Shown piece by piece: positions 24,558 through 33,025 of a stretch of 64,000 nt of DNA (the stretch's first letter is position 1; every line of letters starts with the position of its first letter). The stretch comes from Variovorax davisae (GTDB taxonomy: Bacteria; Pseudomonadota; Gammaproteobacteria; Burkholderiales; Burkholderiaceae_C). The notes beneath the pieces were generated by a model. The model ran no database searches. It was not told where the DNA came from and worked only from the letters and a program-made list of their open reading frames with translations. Position numbers and translations under genes: made by a program. The stretch spans positions 62,001 through 126,000 of the forward strand of contig NZ_JASZYS010000018.1 in the NCBI RefSeq assembly GCF_030316845.1. The letters run 5' to 3'.

Positions 24558-26231
24558 TCACATCTTCTGCGGCGCACTGACGCCCAGCACAGCGAGGCCA
24601 TTGTGCAGCACCCGGGCGGTCGCGGCGACCAGCGCCAGGCGGGCCCGCTTGACCGGCTCGTCGTCGACCAGGATCCGCTCGGCGTCGTAGTAGCTGTGGT
24701 AGCTGGCCGCCAGCTCGCGCAGGTAGAAGGTGACGTCGTGAGGCGCGAAGTCCTTCGCCGCCGCGGTCAGCATGGCCGGGTACTTGGCCAGTTGCAGCAG
24801 CAGCGCCTGCGAGGCCGGGCTTTCGAGCGGCGACAGGTCGGCGCCTTCGAGGCTCGCCGGATCGCCGCCCCAGGCCGCCAGCACCGAGCAGATGCGCGCG
24901 TGGGCGTACTGCACGTAGTACACCGGGTTGTCGTTGTTCTGCGCCAGCGCCAGGTCGATGTCGAAGGTGTATTCGGTGTCGGGCTTGCGGCTCAGCAGGA
25001 AGAAGCGCACGGCGTCCGTGCTGGTCCATTCGATCAGGTCGCGCAAGGTGACGTAGCTGCCGGCGCGCTTGCTGATCTTGACCTCTTCGCCGCCGCGCAC
25101 CACCCGCACCATGGTGTGCAGCACGTAGTCGGGGTAGCCGGCCGGAATGCCGACGCCGGCCGCCTGCAGGCCGGCGCGCACCCGCGCGATGGTGCCGTGG
25201 TGGTCGGTGCCCTGGATGTTGACCACCTGGTGGAAGCCGCGCTCCCACTTGGCGATGTGATAGGCCACGTCGGGCACGAAGTAGGTGTAGCTGCCGTCGC
25301 CCTTGCGCATGACGCGGTCCTTGTCGTCGCCGTAGTCGGTCGACTTGAGCCACAGCGCGCCGTCCTGCTCGTAGGTCTTGCCGGCGTCGATCAGCTTCTG
25401 CACCGTGGCCGCGACCCGGCCGCTGGTGTACAGGCTGGATTCGAGGTAGTAGTTGTCGAACTTCACCTGGAAAGCCTTGAGGTCCAGGTCCTGCTCGTGG
25501 CGCAGGTACGCCACCGCGAACTGGCGGATCGAGTCGAGGTCCTCGACGTCGCCGCTGGCGGTGTATTCGCGGTCGTCCGAGCGGACGGTCTTCTTCGCCT
25601 TGAAGTCGGCCGCGATGTCGGTGATGTACTCGCCGTTGTAGGCCTGCTCGGGCCACTCGGGGTCGCCCGGCTTGAAACCCTTGGCACGCAGCTGGGTGCT
25701 GGTGGCCAGCGTCTGGATCTGCACGCCGGCGTCGTTGTAGTAGAACTCGCGCCAGACCTTGTCGCCCTGGGTCGCGAGCAGATTGCAGATGGCGTCGCCC
25801 AGCGCCGCCTGGCGGCCGTGGCCGACGTGCAGCGGGCCGGTCGGGTTGGCCGAGACGAACTCGACCAGCACCCGGTCCTCGCGCGCCGGCTGGCTGCCGA
25901 AGGCGGCGCCGGCCTGGAGGATCTCGCGCACCACCTGCTGGCGGGCCGCGGTCTTGAGACGGATGTTGAGGAAGCCGGGCCCGGCGATCTCGACCGCTTC
26001 GACCCATTGGGCGAAGGCGGGCGTGGCCTGCAGCGCGGCCGCCAGCTGTTCGGCCAGCTCGCGCGGCTTGCGCTGCAGCGGCTTGGCCAGTTGCATGGCG
26101 GCGGTGCTGGCGAAATCGCCATGGGCCGCCACCTTGGGCGACTCGAACGCGGCTTTGCTGCCGGCGCCGGGCGAGAGGGATTCGAGCGTGTTCGCGAGCG
26201 CCGCGAGCAGCTCCTGTTTGACCAATAGCAT
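24558..26231 (-). CDS. argS: Arginyl-tRNA synthetase
   Basis: A 557-aa class I aminoacyl-tRNA synthetase. The N-terminal Add1 domain covers about residues 1-110. The HIGH motif appears as PTGPLHVGHGRQA and the KMSKS-equivalent as EVKISKRAGSYVTL. The anticodon-binding C-terminal domain (DALR type) ends VLGVSAPQKM. All family segments are intact. The ATG at 26231 is preceded at six bases by TAAAAT with no Shine-Dalgarno, which suggests a leaderless mRNA. Confidence 0.97.
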   Translation of the reverse strand: MLLVKQELLAALANTLESLSPGAGSKAAFESPKVAAHGDFASTAAMQLAKPLQRKPRELAEQLAAALQATPAFAQWVEAVEIAGPGFLNIRLKTAARQQVVREILQAGAAFGSQPAREDRVLVEFVSANPTGPLHVGHGRQAALGDAICNLLATQGDKVWREFYYNDAGVQIQTLATSTQLRAKGFKPGDPEWPEQAYNGEYITDIAADFKAKKTVRSDDREYTASGDVEDLDSIRQFAVAYLRHEQDLDLKAFQVKFDNYYLESSLYTSGRVAATVQKLIDAGKTYEQDGALWLKSTDYGDDKDRVMRKGDGSYTYFVPDVAYHIAKWERGFHQVVNIQGTDHHGTIARVRAGLQAAGVGIPAGYPDYVLHTMVRVVRGGEEVKISKRAGSYVTLRDLIEWTSTDAVRFFLLSRKPDTEYTFDIDLALAQNNDNPVYYVQYAHARICSVLAAWGGDPASLEGADLSPLESPASQALLLQLAKYPAMLTAAAKDFAPHDVTFYLRELAASYHSYYDAERILVDDEPVKRARLALVAATARVLHNGLAVLGVSAPQKM

Positions 26232-26237
26232 CTGCGA

Positions 26238-26243
26238 ATTTTA
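26238..26243 (-). promoter_or_regulatory. -10 hexamer abutting the argS start codon
   Basis: TAAAAT on the minus strand, six bases from the ATG. Its normal initiation distance would put +1 on the start codon. Confidence 0.45.
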
Positions 26244-26361
26244 CCGGGGGCAAAAGGCACGCCCGTAACGAACGTCATCCAAGAGTGAACTTCGGCCGTT
26301 AGGATGAACAGCCCCGGGGCGGGGAACACCGTCTCAACCCAAACCCAAGGACTCCTACATC

Positions 26362-26619
26362 ATGAAAAAGCTCCTTTCCCTGCTGGCTCTGGGCGCCTCC
26401 CTGTCCTTCGGCGTCGCCCACGCCTCCCCCTGCGACACCCAGGCGGCCGACAAGAAGCTGAGCGGCGCGGCCAAGACCAGCTTCGTCAAGAAGTGCGAGA
26501 AGGACGCCTCGGCCGCCGCCGCGCCGGCGTGCGCCGCGAAGGCGATCGACAAGAACGGCAAGGCCCTGGCCGGTGCCGCCAAGACCAGCTTCATGAAGAA
26601 GTGCGAGGCGGGAGCCTAA
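26362..26619 (+). CDS. PsiF-repeat secreted protein
   Basis: An 85-aa periplasmic protein. The signal peptide is MKKLLSLLALGASLSFGVAHA. The mature part holds two PsiF repeats, each a Cys near the start, then KKLSGAAKTSFVKKC or KALAGAAKTSFMKKC, about 35 residues apart. E. coli PsiF is induced by phosphate starvation, but its role is unknown. An AAGGA ribosome site precedes the ATG, and TAGGAT at 26300-26305 may be the -10. The gene is divergent from argS and is followed by a cluster of palindromes. Confidence 0.9.
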   Translation: MKKLLSLLALGASLSFGVAHASPCDTQAADKKLSGAAKTSFVKKCEKDASAAAAPACAAKAIDKNGKALAGAAKTSFMKKCEAGA

Positions 26620-26634
26620 GCTCGCCCCCAGGTT

Positions 26635-26711
26635 GCCCTGCACTTCGTGTCAGGGCGCACCCCCTGCCGGGGGCGATACCAGCGGCCCGGCAAAGCCGGT
26701 TCCGCGGTATC
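26635..26711. repeat. Cluster of three nested palindromes between convergent genes
   Basis: Three stem-loops follow one another: GCCCTG/CAGGGC (26635-26656); CCCCC-TGCC-GGGGG (26660-26673); and a 37-base compound hairpin (26675-26711). The compound hairpin has outer arms GATACC/GGTATC, middle arms GCGG/CCGC and inner arms CCGGC-AAA-GCCGG. It lies between the psiF-like and DUF2214 genes, which point at each other. It may be a bidirectional terminator or a dispersed REP-like element; no T-run follows. Confidence 0.6.
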
Positions 26712-26730
26712 CCTGGCCTGATGCGCTCCG

Positions 26731-27183
26731 CTACTTGCCGAAGCCGCGCGCCAGGAACACCGCCAGCAGCGGAATGACCGCGATGATGTGGGCCTGGATC
26801 ATCACCAGCTTGCGGGTCTTGCGGACCTCGGCCTCGGCCGGCAGGGCGCCGGTGGCGCGCAGCGCCTGGCGCCAGCGCAGGTAGCGCATCGTCGGAAAGA
26901 TCGAGATCAGGCCCACGACCACGAACAGCGTGAGCTTCAGGTGCAGCAGCGGGTTGGTCCAGTACCAGGCCGTGCCCTTCATGCCCCACCAGGTGCGCGC
27001 CACGCCGGTGGCGATCACCGCCAGCGCGGCGATGCCGTAGACCCGGTCGACCTTGGCCAGGCGCTCGACCACCGCGGCGTTGAGCCACTCGACGCGGCAC
27101 AGCGCGGCCTCGCTGGCGATGAAGACCACCATCGTGAGGATGGCCAGCAGGTGCAGGTAAGCAAGGATGGCTTCGAGGGTCAT
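26731..27183 (-). CDS. DUF2214 family membrane protein
   Basis: A 150-aa integral membrane protein with four hydrophobic helices, matching DUF2214: LAYLHLLAILTMVVFIASEAAL at the N-terminus, RVYGIAALAVIATGVARTWWG, the loop KGTAWYWTNPLLHLKL and a C-terminal helix. Conserved His and Trp residues are visible, but no function is established for the family. Its ATG overlaps the stop of the upstream LysR gene (ATGA). Confidence 0.88.
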   Translation of the reverse strand: MTLEAILAYLHLLAILTMVVFIASEAALCRVEWLNAAVVERLAKVDRVYGIAALAVIATGVARTWWGMKGTAWYWTNPLLHLKLTLFVVVGLISIFPTMRYLRWRQALRATGALPAEAEVRKTRKLVMIQAHIIAVIPLLAVFLARGFGK

Positions 27184-28142
27184 CGGGGGGATTCCTTCTT
27201 GTGGGTCGACGGCGCCGCGATTGTGCCGCCCCAGAACTCCGGCCGGGCGTACTGGGCCTTCAGGAAGTCCAGCCACAGCCGCACCCGCAGCGGCAGGTGC
27301 TTGCGCTGCGGGAACACGGCGTAGATGCCGTTGGGCGGTGCCGCGAAGGCGTCCAGCAGCGGCACCAGCAGGCCGGCGTCGATCTCGGCCTCGACCTCCC
27401 AGGTGCTGCGCCAGGCGATGCCATGGCCGGCCAGGCACCAGTCGTGCAGCACCTGGCCATCGGAGCAGTCGAGCGGGCCGGTCGGCTTCAGGTAGATCAC
27501 TTCATGCTCGCCGCCGGCCGCCGGCACCCGGAAGGCCCAGCCGCGGGTCTGCGAGGCGTCGCTCGACAGGCTCAGGCAGGCGAAGCGCGCCAGCTCCCCC
27601 GGGTGCTGCGGGGCCCCGTGGCGGCGCACGAAATCGGGCGTGGCGACGCAGCGCCGCCGGTTGTCGGCCAGCCGCAGGCTGACCAGCGACGAGTCGGGCA
27701 GGTCGCCGACCCGGACCGCGCAATCGAAGCTCTCGCCCGCCATGTCGACCAGCCGGTCGCTGAGGTTGAGCGAGATCGTGACCTCGGGATGCAGGTCGTG
27801 GAAGCGCGGCACCAGCGGCGCCACGTGGCGGCGGCCGAAGCCGGCCGGCGCGGTGACGCGCAGGTGGCCGCTGGCCTTGACGCCGCCGGCGCTGACGCTG
27901 GCCTCGGCGTTCGCCAGCTCGACCAGCAGCCGCTGGCAGTCCTCCAGGAAGGCGCTGCCCTCGTGGGTGAGCGCGATCCGGCGGGTGGTGCGCAGCAGCA
28001 GCTTGACGCCCAGCCGTTCCTCGAGGGCATCGATGCGCCGGCCGACGATCGCCGGCGCCACGCCCTCGGCCTTGGCCGCCGCCGTGAGGCTGCCGCGGGC
28101 GGCGATCGCGACGAAGGATTCGAGTTGCTTCAGGCGGTCCAT
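27180..28142 (-). CDS. LysR-family transcriptional regulator
   Basis: A 320-aa LysR protein. The N-terminal winged helix is LESFVAIAARGSLTAAAKAEGVAPAIVGRR (about residues 7-37) with the usual linker helix, followed by a periplasmic-binding-protein-like effector domain from about 90 to 295 (GHLRVTAPAGFGRRHVAP). The recognition helix differs slightly from the common SQSAVSRQI form. The ATG at 28142 follows GATAAT by eight bases. It is divergent from the TetR gene and coupled to DUF2214, so its target may include that gene. Effector unknown. Confidence 0.92.
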   Translation of the reverse strand: MDRLKQLESFVAIAARGSLTAAAKAEGVAPAIVGRRIDALEERLGVKLLLRTTRRIALTHEGSAFLEDCQRLLVELANAEASVSAGGVKASGHLRVTAPAGFGRRHVAPLVPRFHDLHPEVTISLNLSDRLVDMAGESFDCAVRVGDLPDSSLVSLRLADNRRRCVATPDFVRRHGAPQHPGELARFACLSLSSDASQTRGWAFRVPAAGGEHEVIYLKPTGPLDCSDGQVLHDWCLAGHGIAWRSTWEVEAEIDAGLLVPLLDAFAAPPNGIYAVFPQRKHLPLRVRLWLDFLKAQYARPEFWGGTIAAPSTHKKESPR

Positions 28143-28150
28143 CGCCGGCG

Positions 28151-28156
28151 ATTATC
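28151..28156 (-). promoter_or_regulatory. -10 hexamer close to the LysR start
   Basis: GATAAT on the minus strand (28156-28151) ends eight bases before the ATG at 28142, leaving no room for a normal leader. Confidence 0.4.
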
Positions 28157-28192
28157 ACGAGCGGGCGGCGCGCTGCAGGATTTTCTGATTTT

Positions 28193-28214
28193 CGATACAC
28201 TATCGTTTCGAAAC
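28193..28214. promoter_or_regulatory. Candidate TetR operator
   Basis: Two palindromes share one base. CGATA-CAC-TATCG (28193-28205) is perfect with a 3-base spacer, and GTTTCGAAAC (28205-28214) is a perfect ten-base palindrome. They lie 20-40 bases before the TetR ATG in an AT-rich stretch, the expected place for autoregulation of the efflux operon. Confidence 0.55.
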
Positions 28215-28234
28215 TAAATCGTTCCATAAATACC

Positions 28235-28852
28235 ATGTCGCCCACCGCCCAACCCGCCACGCCGACCGTCGGCCGCCCGCGCGACGCCGCGCTCGACGCC
28301 AACGTCCTGCGGGCCGCGATGGAACTGCTCGGCGAAGGCGGCATCGCCGCGGTCACGATGGAGGCGGTGGCCCAGCGCGCAGGCGCGGGCAAGGCCTCGC
28401 TCTACCGGCGCTGGAAGTCCAAGGACGAGCTGCTGGCCGATGCGCTGACCCTGCACTCGCCGATCGACGTCGAGGTCGACACCGGCAGCCTGCGCGGCGA
28501 CCTGATCAAGCTCTACGAGCACTACTACGGCATCGGCAACCACGTGATGCAGGCCGCCATGCAGGAGATGCTGGGCAACGTGCGCCAGCACCTGGCCTGG
28601 ACCGAGAAGGTCGCGCCCGAGCGCCTGACGGCGCGCCGCGCCAAGGTGCGGGCGCTGTTCGAGCGGGCCGTGGCGCGCGGCGAGATCGCCCCGCCGGCCG
28701 ACATGGACCTGCTGCTCGACCTGGTGCCGGCGATGGTTCTCTACCGCTACAACACGCGCAACCAGAAGGTCTCGCGGGCCTCGATCGCGCGCTTCGTCGA
28801 TGGCGCCGTGCTGCCGCTGGCCGGCTGGCAGGCCCGGGAGCCGCGGCCGTGA
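28235..28852 (+). CDS. TetR-family repressor of the efflux operon
   Basis: A 205-aa TetR protein. The N-terminal DNA-binding domain (about residues 20-65) includes ALDANVLRAAMELLGEGGIAAVTMEAVAQ and recognition helix AGAGKASLYRRWKSKDEL. The C-terminal all-helical ligand-binding domain resembles TetR_C. Its stop overlaps the GTG of the downstream MFS gene (GTGA), so it is the first gene of a four-gene operon and likely represses it. Ligand unknown, probably a pump substrate. Palindromes upstream fit autoregulation. Confidence 0.92.
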   Translation: MSPTAQPATPTVGRPRDAALDANVLRAAMELLGEGGIAAVTMEAVAQRAGAGKASLYRRWKSKDELLADALTLHSPIDVEVDTGSLRGDLIKLYEHYYGIGNHVMQAAMQEMLGNVRQHLAWTEKVAPERLTARRAKVRALFERAVARGEIAPPADMDLLLDLVPAMVLYRYNTRNQKVSRASIARFVDGAVLPLAGWQAREPRP

Positions 28853-30471
28853 GCGACGCCGCTGCCGCGCCTGCCGCCCCAGCACCGCCGCCGGAGCCCT
28901 ACGACCTGCGCCAGGGCCTGGTGTTCGCCTCGGTGTCGCTGCTGCTGGGCCTGACCCAGGGCCTGGGCGTGAACCTGGTCAATTCGAACCTGACCGGCAT
29001 CCAGGGCTCGCTCGGCGCCACGGCGGCCGAAGCCAGCTGGCTCACCACGGCCTACTTCGCCACCAACATCTCGGCCTCGCTGCTGCTGACCAAGGTCCGC
29101 TATCAGTACGGCCTGCGCTGGTTCGCCGACATCGCGATCGGCGTCTTCCTGCTGCTCTCGCTGGCCCACCTGTTCACCCAGCACCTGGCCTCGGCGGTCT
29201 TCGTGCGCGCGGCGCTGGGCGTGGCGGCGGCGCCGATCAGCAGCCTCACGGTGCTCTACATGGCGCAGGCCTTTCCACCAGCGCGGGCGCTGACCGGCTT
29301 CATGCTGGGCTTCGCCGCGCTGCAGATCGGCATGCCGCTGTCGCGCATCATCTCGGGCGACCTGCTGCAGAACGGCCAGTGGCACGGCCTGCACTTCGTC
29401 GATGCCGGGCTGGCCCTGGTCTCGGTCGCCGCGATCAACGTGGTGCGGCTGCGGCCGATGCCGACGCAGCAGATGTTCGCGCGCGGCGACGGCCTGGCCT
29501 TCACGCTCTACGCCAGCGCGCTGGCGCTGGTCAGCGTGGTCCTGACCCAGGGCCGGCTGCACTGGTGGACCGACACGCCGTGGATCGGCCTCTGCCTGGC
29601 GGCCGCCATCGTGCTGCTCGGGCTCTACGTCATGGTCGAGCTTCAGCGCGACAAGCCGCTGATCGACCTGCGCTGGCTGGCCAGCCCCTTCATGCTGCGC
29701 TTCATCGGCGCGACGCTGCTGTTTCGCATCGTGCTGTCGGAGCAGACGGTGGGCGCGGTCGGGCTCATGAACCAGCTCGGCTTCACCAACGACCAGATGC
29801 ACCTGCTGTTCGTGTTCGTCACGGCCGGCACCGTGGCCGGCTTCCTGGCCGTGCTGCCGGTGCTGCCGTCGCGCAAGTTCGGCCGCCTCGGCACCCTGGC
29901 GCTGGTGCTGATCATGGCCGCGGCCTGGATGGACGGGCAGTCGACCGTGCTGACCCGCCCGCACGAGCTCTACCTGTCGCAGACGCTGCTGGCGGCGGCG
30001 AGCGCGATGTTCCTGGCGTCCGCGATGCTCGAAGGCTTCCTGCACGTGATCGCCGGCGGGCTCAAGAACCTGATCAGCTTCATCGCCGTCTTCAGCGGCG
30101 GCCAGGCGCTGGCCAGCCTGATCGGCCAGGCCTGGCTGACCACCCTGCTGGCCGAACGCCAGCGGCTGCACTACGCCCACCTGGTCGACGGCCTGCAGCT
30201 GGCCGACCCGCTGGTGGTGCAGCGCCTCGCGCAACTCGGCGGCGCCTATGCGTCCAGCCTCAACGACGGCACGGCGCGCGCCGCGCAGGCGCTCGCCCTG
30301 CTGGGCCAGCAGGTGACGCAGCAGTCATGGGTGCTGGCCTACAACGACCTCTTCCACCTGATCGCCGCGGTCTCGACCCTGGGCTTCCTGGTCTTCGCGG
30401 GCACCCACACCCACCGCTGGCACCGCGCGCGGCGCGCCGCGCCCAGCCCGCTCGTCTCCACTTCTTCCTGA
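28849..30471 (+). CDS. MFS efflux transporter, EmrB-like
   Basis: A 540-aa inner-membrane MFS protein of the 14-helix DHA2/EmrB type. The N-terminus LGVNLVNSNLTGIQGSLGATAAEASWLTTAYF is the EmrB-type helix 1 region, and the protein ends with a helix AVSTLGFLVFAG. It starts with GTG at 28849 overlapping the TetR stop. It is followed by an HlyD adaptor and an outer-membrane channel gene, so it is the pump of a tripartite exporter spanning both membranes. Substrate unknown; relatives export hydrophobic antibiotics, uncouplers or fusaric-acid-like compounds. Confidence 0.93.
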   Translation: MSDAAAAPAAPAPPPEPYDLRQGLVFASVSLLLGLTQGLGVNLVNSNLTGIQGSLGATAAEASWLTTAYFATNISASLLLTKVRYQYGLRWFADIAIGVFLLLSLAHLFTQHLASAVFVRAALGVAAAPISSLTVLYMAQAFPPARALTGFMLGFAALQIGMPLSRIISGDLLQNGQWHGLHFVDAGLALVSVAAINVVRLRPMPTQQMFARGDGLAFTLYASALALVSVVLTQGRLHWWTDTPWIGLCLAAAIVLLGLYVMVELQRDKPLIDLRWLASPFMLRFIGATLLFRIVLSEQTVGAVGLMNQLGFTNDQMHLLFVFVTAGTVAGFLAVLPVLPSRKFGRLGTLALVLIMAAAWMDGQSTVLTRPHELYLSQTLLAAASAMFLASAMLEGFLHVIAGGLKNLISFIAVFSGGQALASLIGQAWLTTLLAERQRLHYAHLVDGLQLADPLVVQRLAQLGGAYASSLNDGTARAAQALALLGQQVTQQSWVLAYNDLFHLIAAVSTLGFLVFAGTHTHRWHRARRAAPSPLVSTSS

Positions 30472-30485
30472 TCGTCGGATTCAAC

Positions 30486-31619
30486 ATGTCCTCCCTCCCC
30501 AAAGCCCTTCGCTCCCGCGGCACCTGGATCGTCCTGGCGGCCACGCTCGCCTGCCTCGCGATGGTGCTGCACGCCTGGCGCCTGCCTCCCTTCCGCGACG
30601 GCACCCAGAGCACCGAGAACGCCTTCGTCCGCGGCATGGTGACGATCGTCGCGCCCAAGGTCGACGGCTATGTCGCCGAAGTGATGGTGCAGGACTACAT
30701 GGCCGTGAAGGCCGGCCAGCCGCTGGTACGGCTGGACGACCGCATCTATCGCCAGAAGCTCGACCAGGCGCGCAGCAGCCTCGCGGTCCAGGAGGCCAAC
30801 CTCGCCAACACGGCGCAGGCGCGGCGTTCGCGCGAGGCCGCCATCGGCAGCACGCAGGCCCAGATCGCCAGCGCCGACGCCCAGCTCGGCAACGCCCGCG
30901 CCCAGCTGTCGCGCGCGCAGGCCGACATGCGCCGGGCCACGCCGCTGGCCAAGGACGGCTCGCTGTCGCAGCGCGAGCGCGACCAGACCGAGGCCGCGCT
31001 GCACCAGGCCGAAGCCACGGTGAAGCAGGCCGAGGCCGGCGCCAGCCAGGCACGGGCCGGCCAGGCCGTGGCGACGCAGGACCTGCACACCGTGGTGGTC
31101 AACCGCGACGCGGTCGAGGCCGCGGTCGAGTCGGCGCGCGCCGCGGTGCGGCTGGCCGAGATCGATCTGGAAAACACCGAGATCCGGGCCCCGCGCGACG
31201 GCCACCTGGGCGAGGTCGGCGTCAAGTTGGGCCAGTACGTCACGCCCGGCACCCAGCTGATGGCCGTGGTGCCCCAGCAGGTCTGGGTGGTCGCCAACTT
31301 CAAGGAGGCCCAGACCGCCCTCATGGCGCCGGGGCAGCGCGCGCACTTCCACGTCGATGCGCTGGCCGACGCCGAACTCGAAGGCCGGGTCGAGCGCCTG
31401 TCGCCGGCGACCGGCTCGGAGTTCAGCGTCATCAAGCAGGACAACGCGACCGGCAACTTCACCAAGATCCCGCAGCGCCTGTCGGTGCGCATCGCGGTCG
31501 ATCCGGGGCAGCCGCTGGCCCAGCGGCTGCGCCCGGGGATGTCGGTGGTGGTCAGCGTCGACACGCGCTCGCGCCGCGACGCCGGGGCCGCCGCCCCGGC
31601 CGAAGGAGACCCGTCGTGA
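30486..31619 (+). CDS. HlyD/EmrA-family periplasmic adaptor
   Basis: A 377-aa membrane-fusion protein. One N-terminal transmembrane helix (WIVLAATLACLAMVLHAW) is followed by the first half-lipoyl segment TIVAPKVDGYVAEVMVQDY. A long alpha-hairpin of about 130 residues (NLANTAQARRSREAAIGSTQ onward) comes next, then the second half-lipoyl ENTEIRAPRDGHLGEVGVKLG and a beta-barrel domain. It links the EmrB-like pump to the outer-membrane channel. It begins 14 bases after the pump gene, and its stop overlaps the GTG of the channel gene. Confidence 0.95.
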   Translation: MSSLPKALRSRGTWIVLAATLACLAMVLHAWRLPPFRDGTQSTENAFVRGMVTIVAPKVDGYVAEVMVQDYMAVKAGQPLVRLDDRIYRQKLDQARSSLAVQEANLANTAQARRSREAAIGSTQAQIASADAQLGNARAQLSRAQADMRRATPLAKDGSLSQRERDQTEAALHQAEATVKQAEAGASQARAGQAVATQDLHTVVVNRDAVEAAVESARAAVRLAEIDLENTEIRAPRDGHLGEVGVKLGQYVTPGTQLMAVVPQQVWVVANFKEAQTALMAPGQRAHFHVDALADAELEGRVERLSPATGSEFSVIKQDNATGNFTKIPQRLSVRIAVDPGQPLAQRLRPGMSVVVSVDTRSRRDAGAAAPAEGDPS

Positions 31620-33022
31620 AGCCGGCCGGCCTGCGGCGTGGCGTCACCGCGCTGGCGGCCGCGCTCGGCGCGGCCCTGTGGTTGTCGGCCTGCAGCAGCG
31701 TGCCGACCGCCGCGACGCTCGCCGCCCCCGTGCCCGCCGCCTGGCAGGGCGCCGCCGCGCCCCACGGCGCGCCGGTCCAGTCCGGCTGGTGGAGTGCCTT
31801 CGGCGACCCGGTGCTCGACGGCCTGGTGCAGCAGGCGCTGGCGCACAACACCGACCTGCGCGCTTCGGCCGCGCGGGTGGCCGAAGCGCGCGCTCTGGCC
31901 GACGTCCAACACGCCGCCGCCTGGCCGACGCTGGACTTCGGCCTCGGCGGCCAGCGCAGCCGCAGCATCAGCGCGGCGACCGGCAAGCCCTATGTCGCGA
32001 ACGTGCTGCAGCCCCAGTTCCAGGCCGCCTACGAGGTCGACCTGTGGGGCCGCGTGGCTTCGCTGGGCCAGGCGGCCGACGCGCAGCTGCGGTCCAGCCA
32101 GGACACGCGCGACAGCGCCGCGCTGAGCGTCGCCGCCACCACGGCCGCCAGCTACATCAACCTGCGCGCGCTCGACGCCCGCCTGGACGTCGCCCGGCAG
32201 ACGCTGGCGGCGCGGCAGTCGGCGCTGGCGCTGGCCCGTTCGCGCCAGCAGCGCGGCTACAGCTCGGAGCTCGAAACCGCGCAGAGCGAGGCCGAATACC
32301 GCGCCACGGCGCAGGCGATCCCGCAGCTCGAACTGGCGATCGTGCGCCAGGAGCATGTGCTGAACCTGCTGACCGGCGCGGCGCCGGCGCCGGTGCCGCG
32401 CGGCCTGCCGCTGGTCGAACTCGAAATGTCCGCGCTGCCCGGCACCGGGCTGCCGTCGGAGCTGCTGCGCCGCCGGCCCGACCTGGCGAGCGCCGAGGCC
32501 CAATTGGCCGCCACCGATGCCCAGCTGGCCGCCGCGCGGGCGCAGCTGCTGCCTTCGCTGCACCTGGGCGCCACGCTCGGCAGCATCAGCTCGACCGCCC
32601 TCAGCGGCGACCCGTTCAAGCTCTGGAGCCTGGGCGGCAGCGTGCTGGCGCCGATCTTCGACGGCGGCCGGCTGCAGGCCCAGGTGCGGGCCTCGGACGC
32701 CCGCCGCGACCAGGCGCTCGCGGGCTACGAGAAGGCGGTGCTGACCGCCTTCTCGGAGGTCGAGGACCAGCTCGCCGCGGTCGGCGACCTCGGCCGCCAG
32801 GGGCAGGAGGCCGAGGCGCAGCGGGTGGCGCTGCAGGAGGCGGTGCGGGTGGCGACCAACCGCTATCGCGAAGGCTACGCGTCCTACCTCGACGAGCTCG
32901 ACGCCCAGCGCAACCTGTTCAGCGCCCAGCAGGCCGAGCTGCAGCTGCGGGCCGACCGGCTGGCGGCGCAGGTCGGGCTGTACCGCGCGCTGGGGGGCGG
33001 CTGGCAGCCCGAGGCGGGCTGA
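31616..33022 (+). CDS. Outer-membrane efflux lipoprotein, NodT/OprM type
   Basis: A 468-aa TolC-like channel. The lipobox ALWLSAC places a lipidated Cys at about residue 26. Two OEP repeats follow, opening with QSGWWSAFGDPVLDGLVQQAL and continuing through long coiled-coil helices. RRRPDLASAEAQLAATDAQL is the typical NodT-family signature before the second repeat. The start is GTG at 31616 with a clear GGAG ribosome site. It forms the outer-membrane exit of the TetR-regulated tripartite pump. Confidence 0.95.
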   Translation: MKPAGLRRGVTALAAALGAALWLSACSSVPTAATLAAPVPAAWQGAAAPHGAPVQSGWWSAFGDPVLDGLVQQALAHNTDLRASAARVAEARALADVQHAAAWPTLDFGLGGQRSRSISAATGKPYVANVLQPQFQAAYEVDLWGRVASLGQAADAQLRSSQDTRDSAALSVAATTAASYINLRALDARLDVARQTLAARQSALALARSRQQRGYSSELETAQSEAEYRATAQAIPQLELAIVRQEHVLNLLTGAAPAPVPRGLPLVELEMSALPGTGLPSELLRRRPDLASAEAQLAATDAQLAAARAQLLPSLHLGATLGSISSTALSGDPFKLWSLGGSVLAPIFDGGRLQAQVRASDARRDQALAGYEKAVLTAFSEVEDQLAAVGDLGRQGQEAEAQRVALQEAVRVATNRYREGYASYLDELDAQRNLFSAQQAELQLRADRLAAQVGLYRALGGGWQPEAG

Positions 33023-33025
33023 TGC

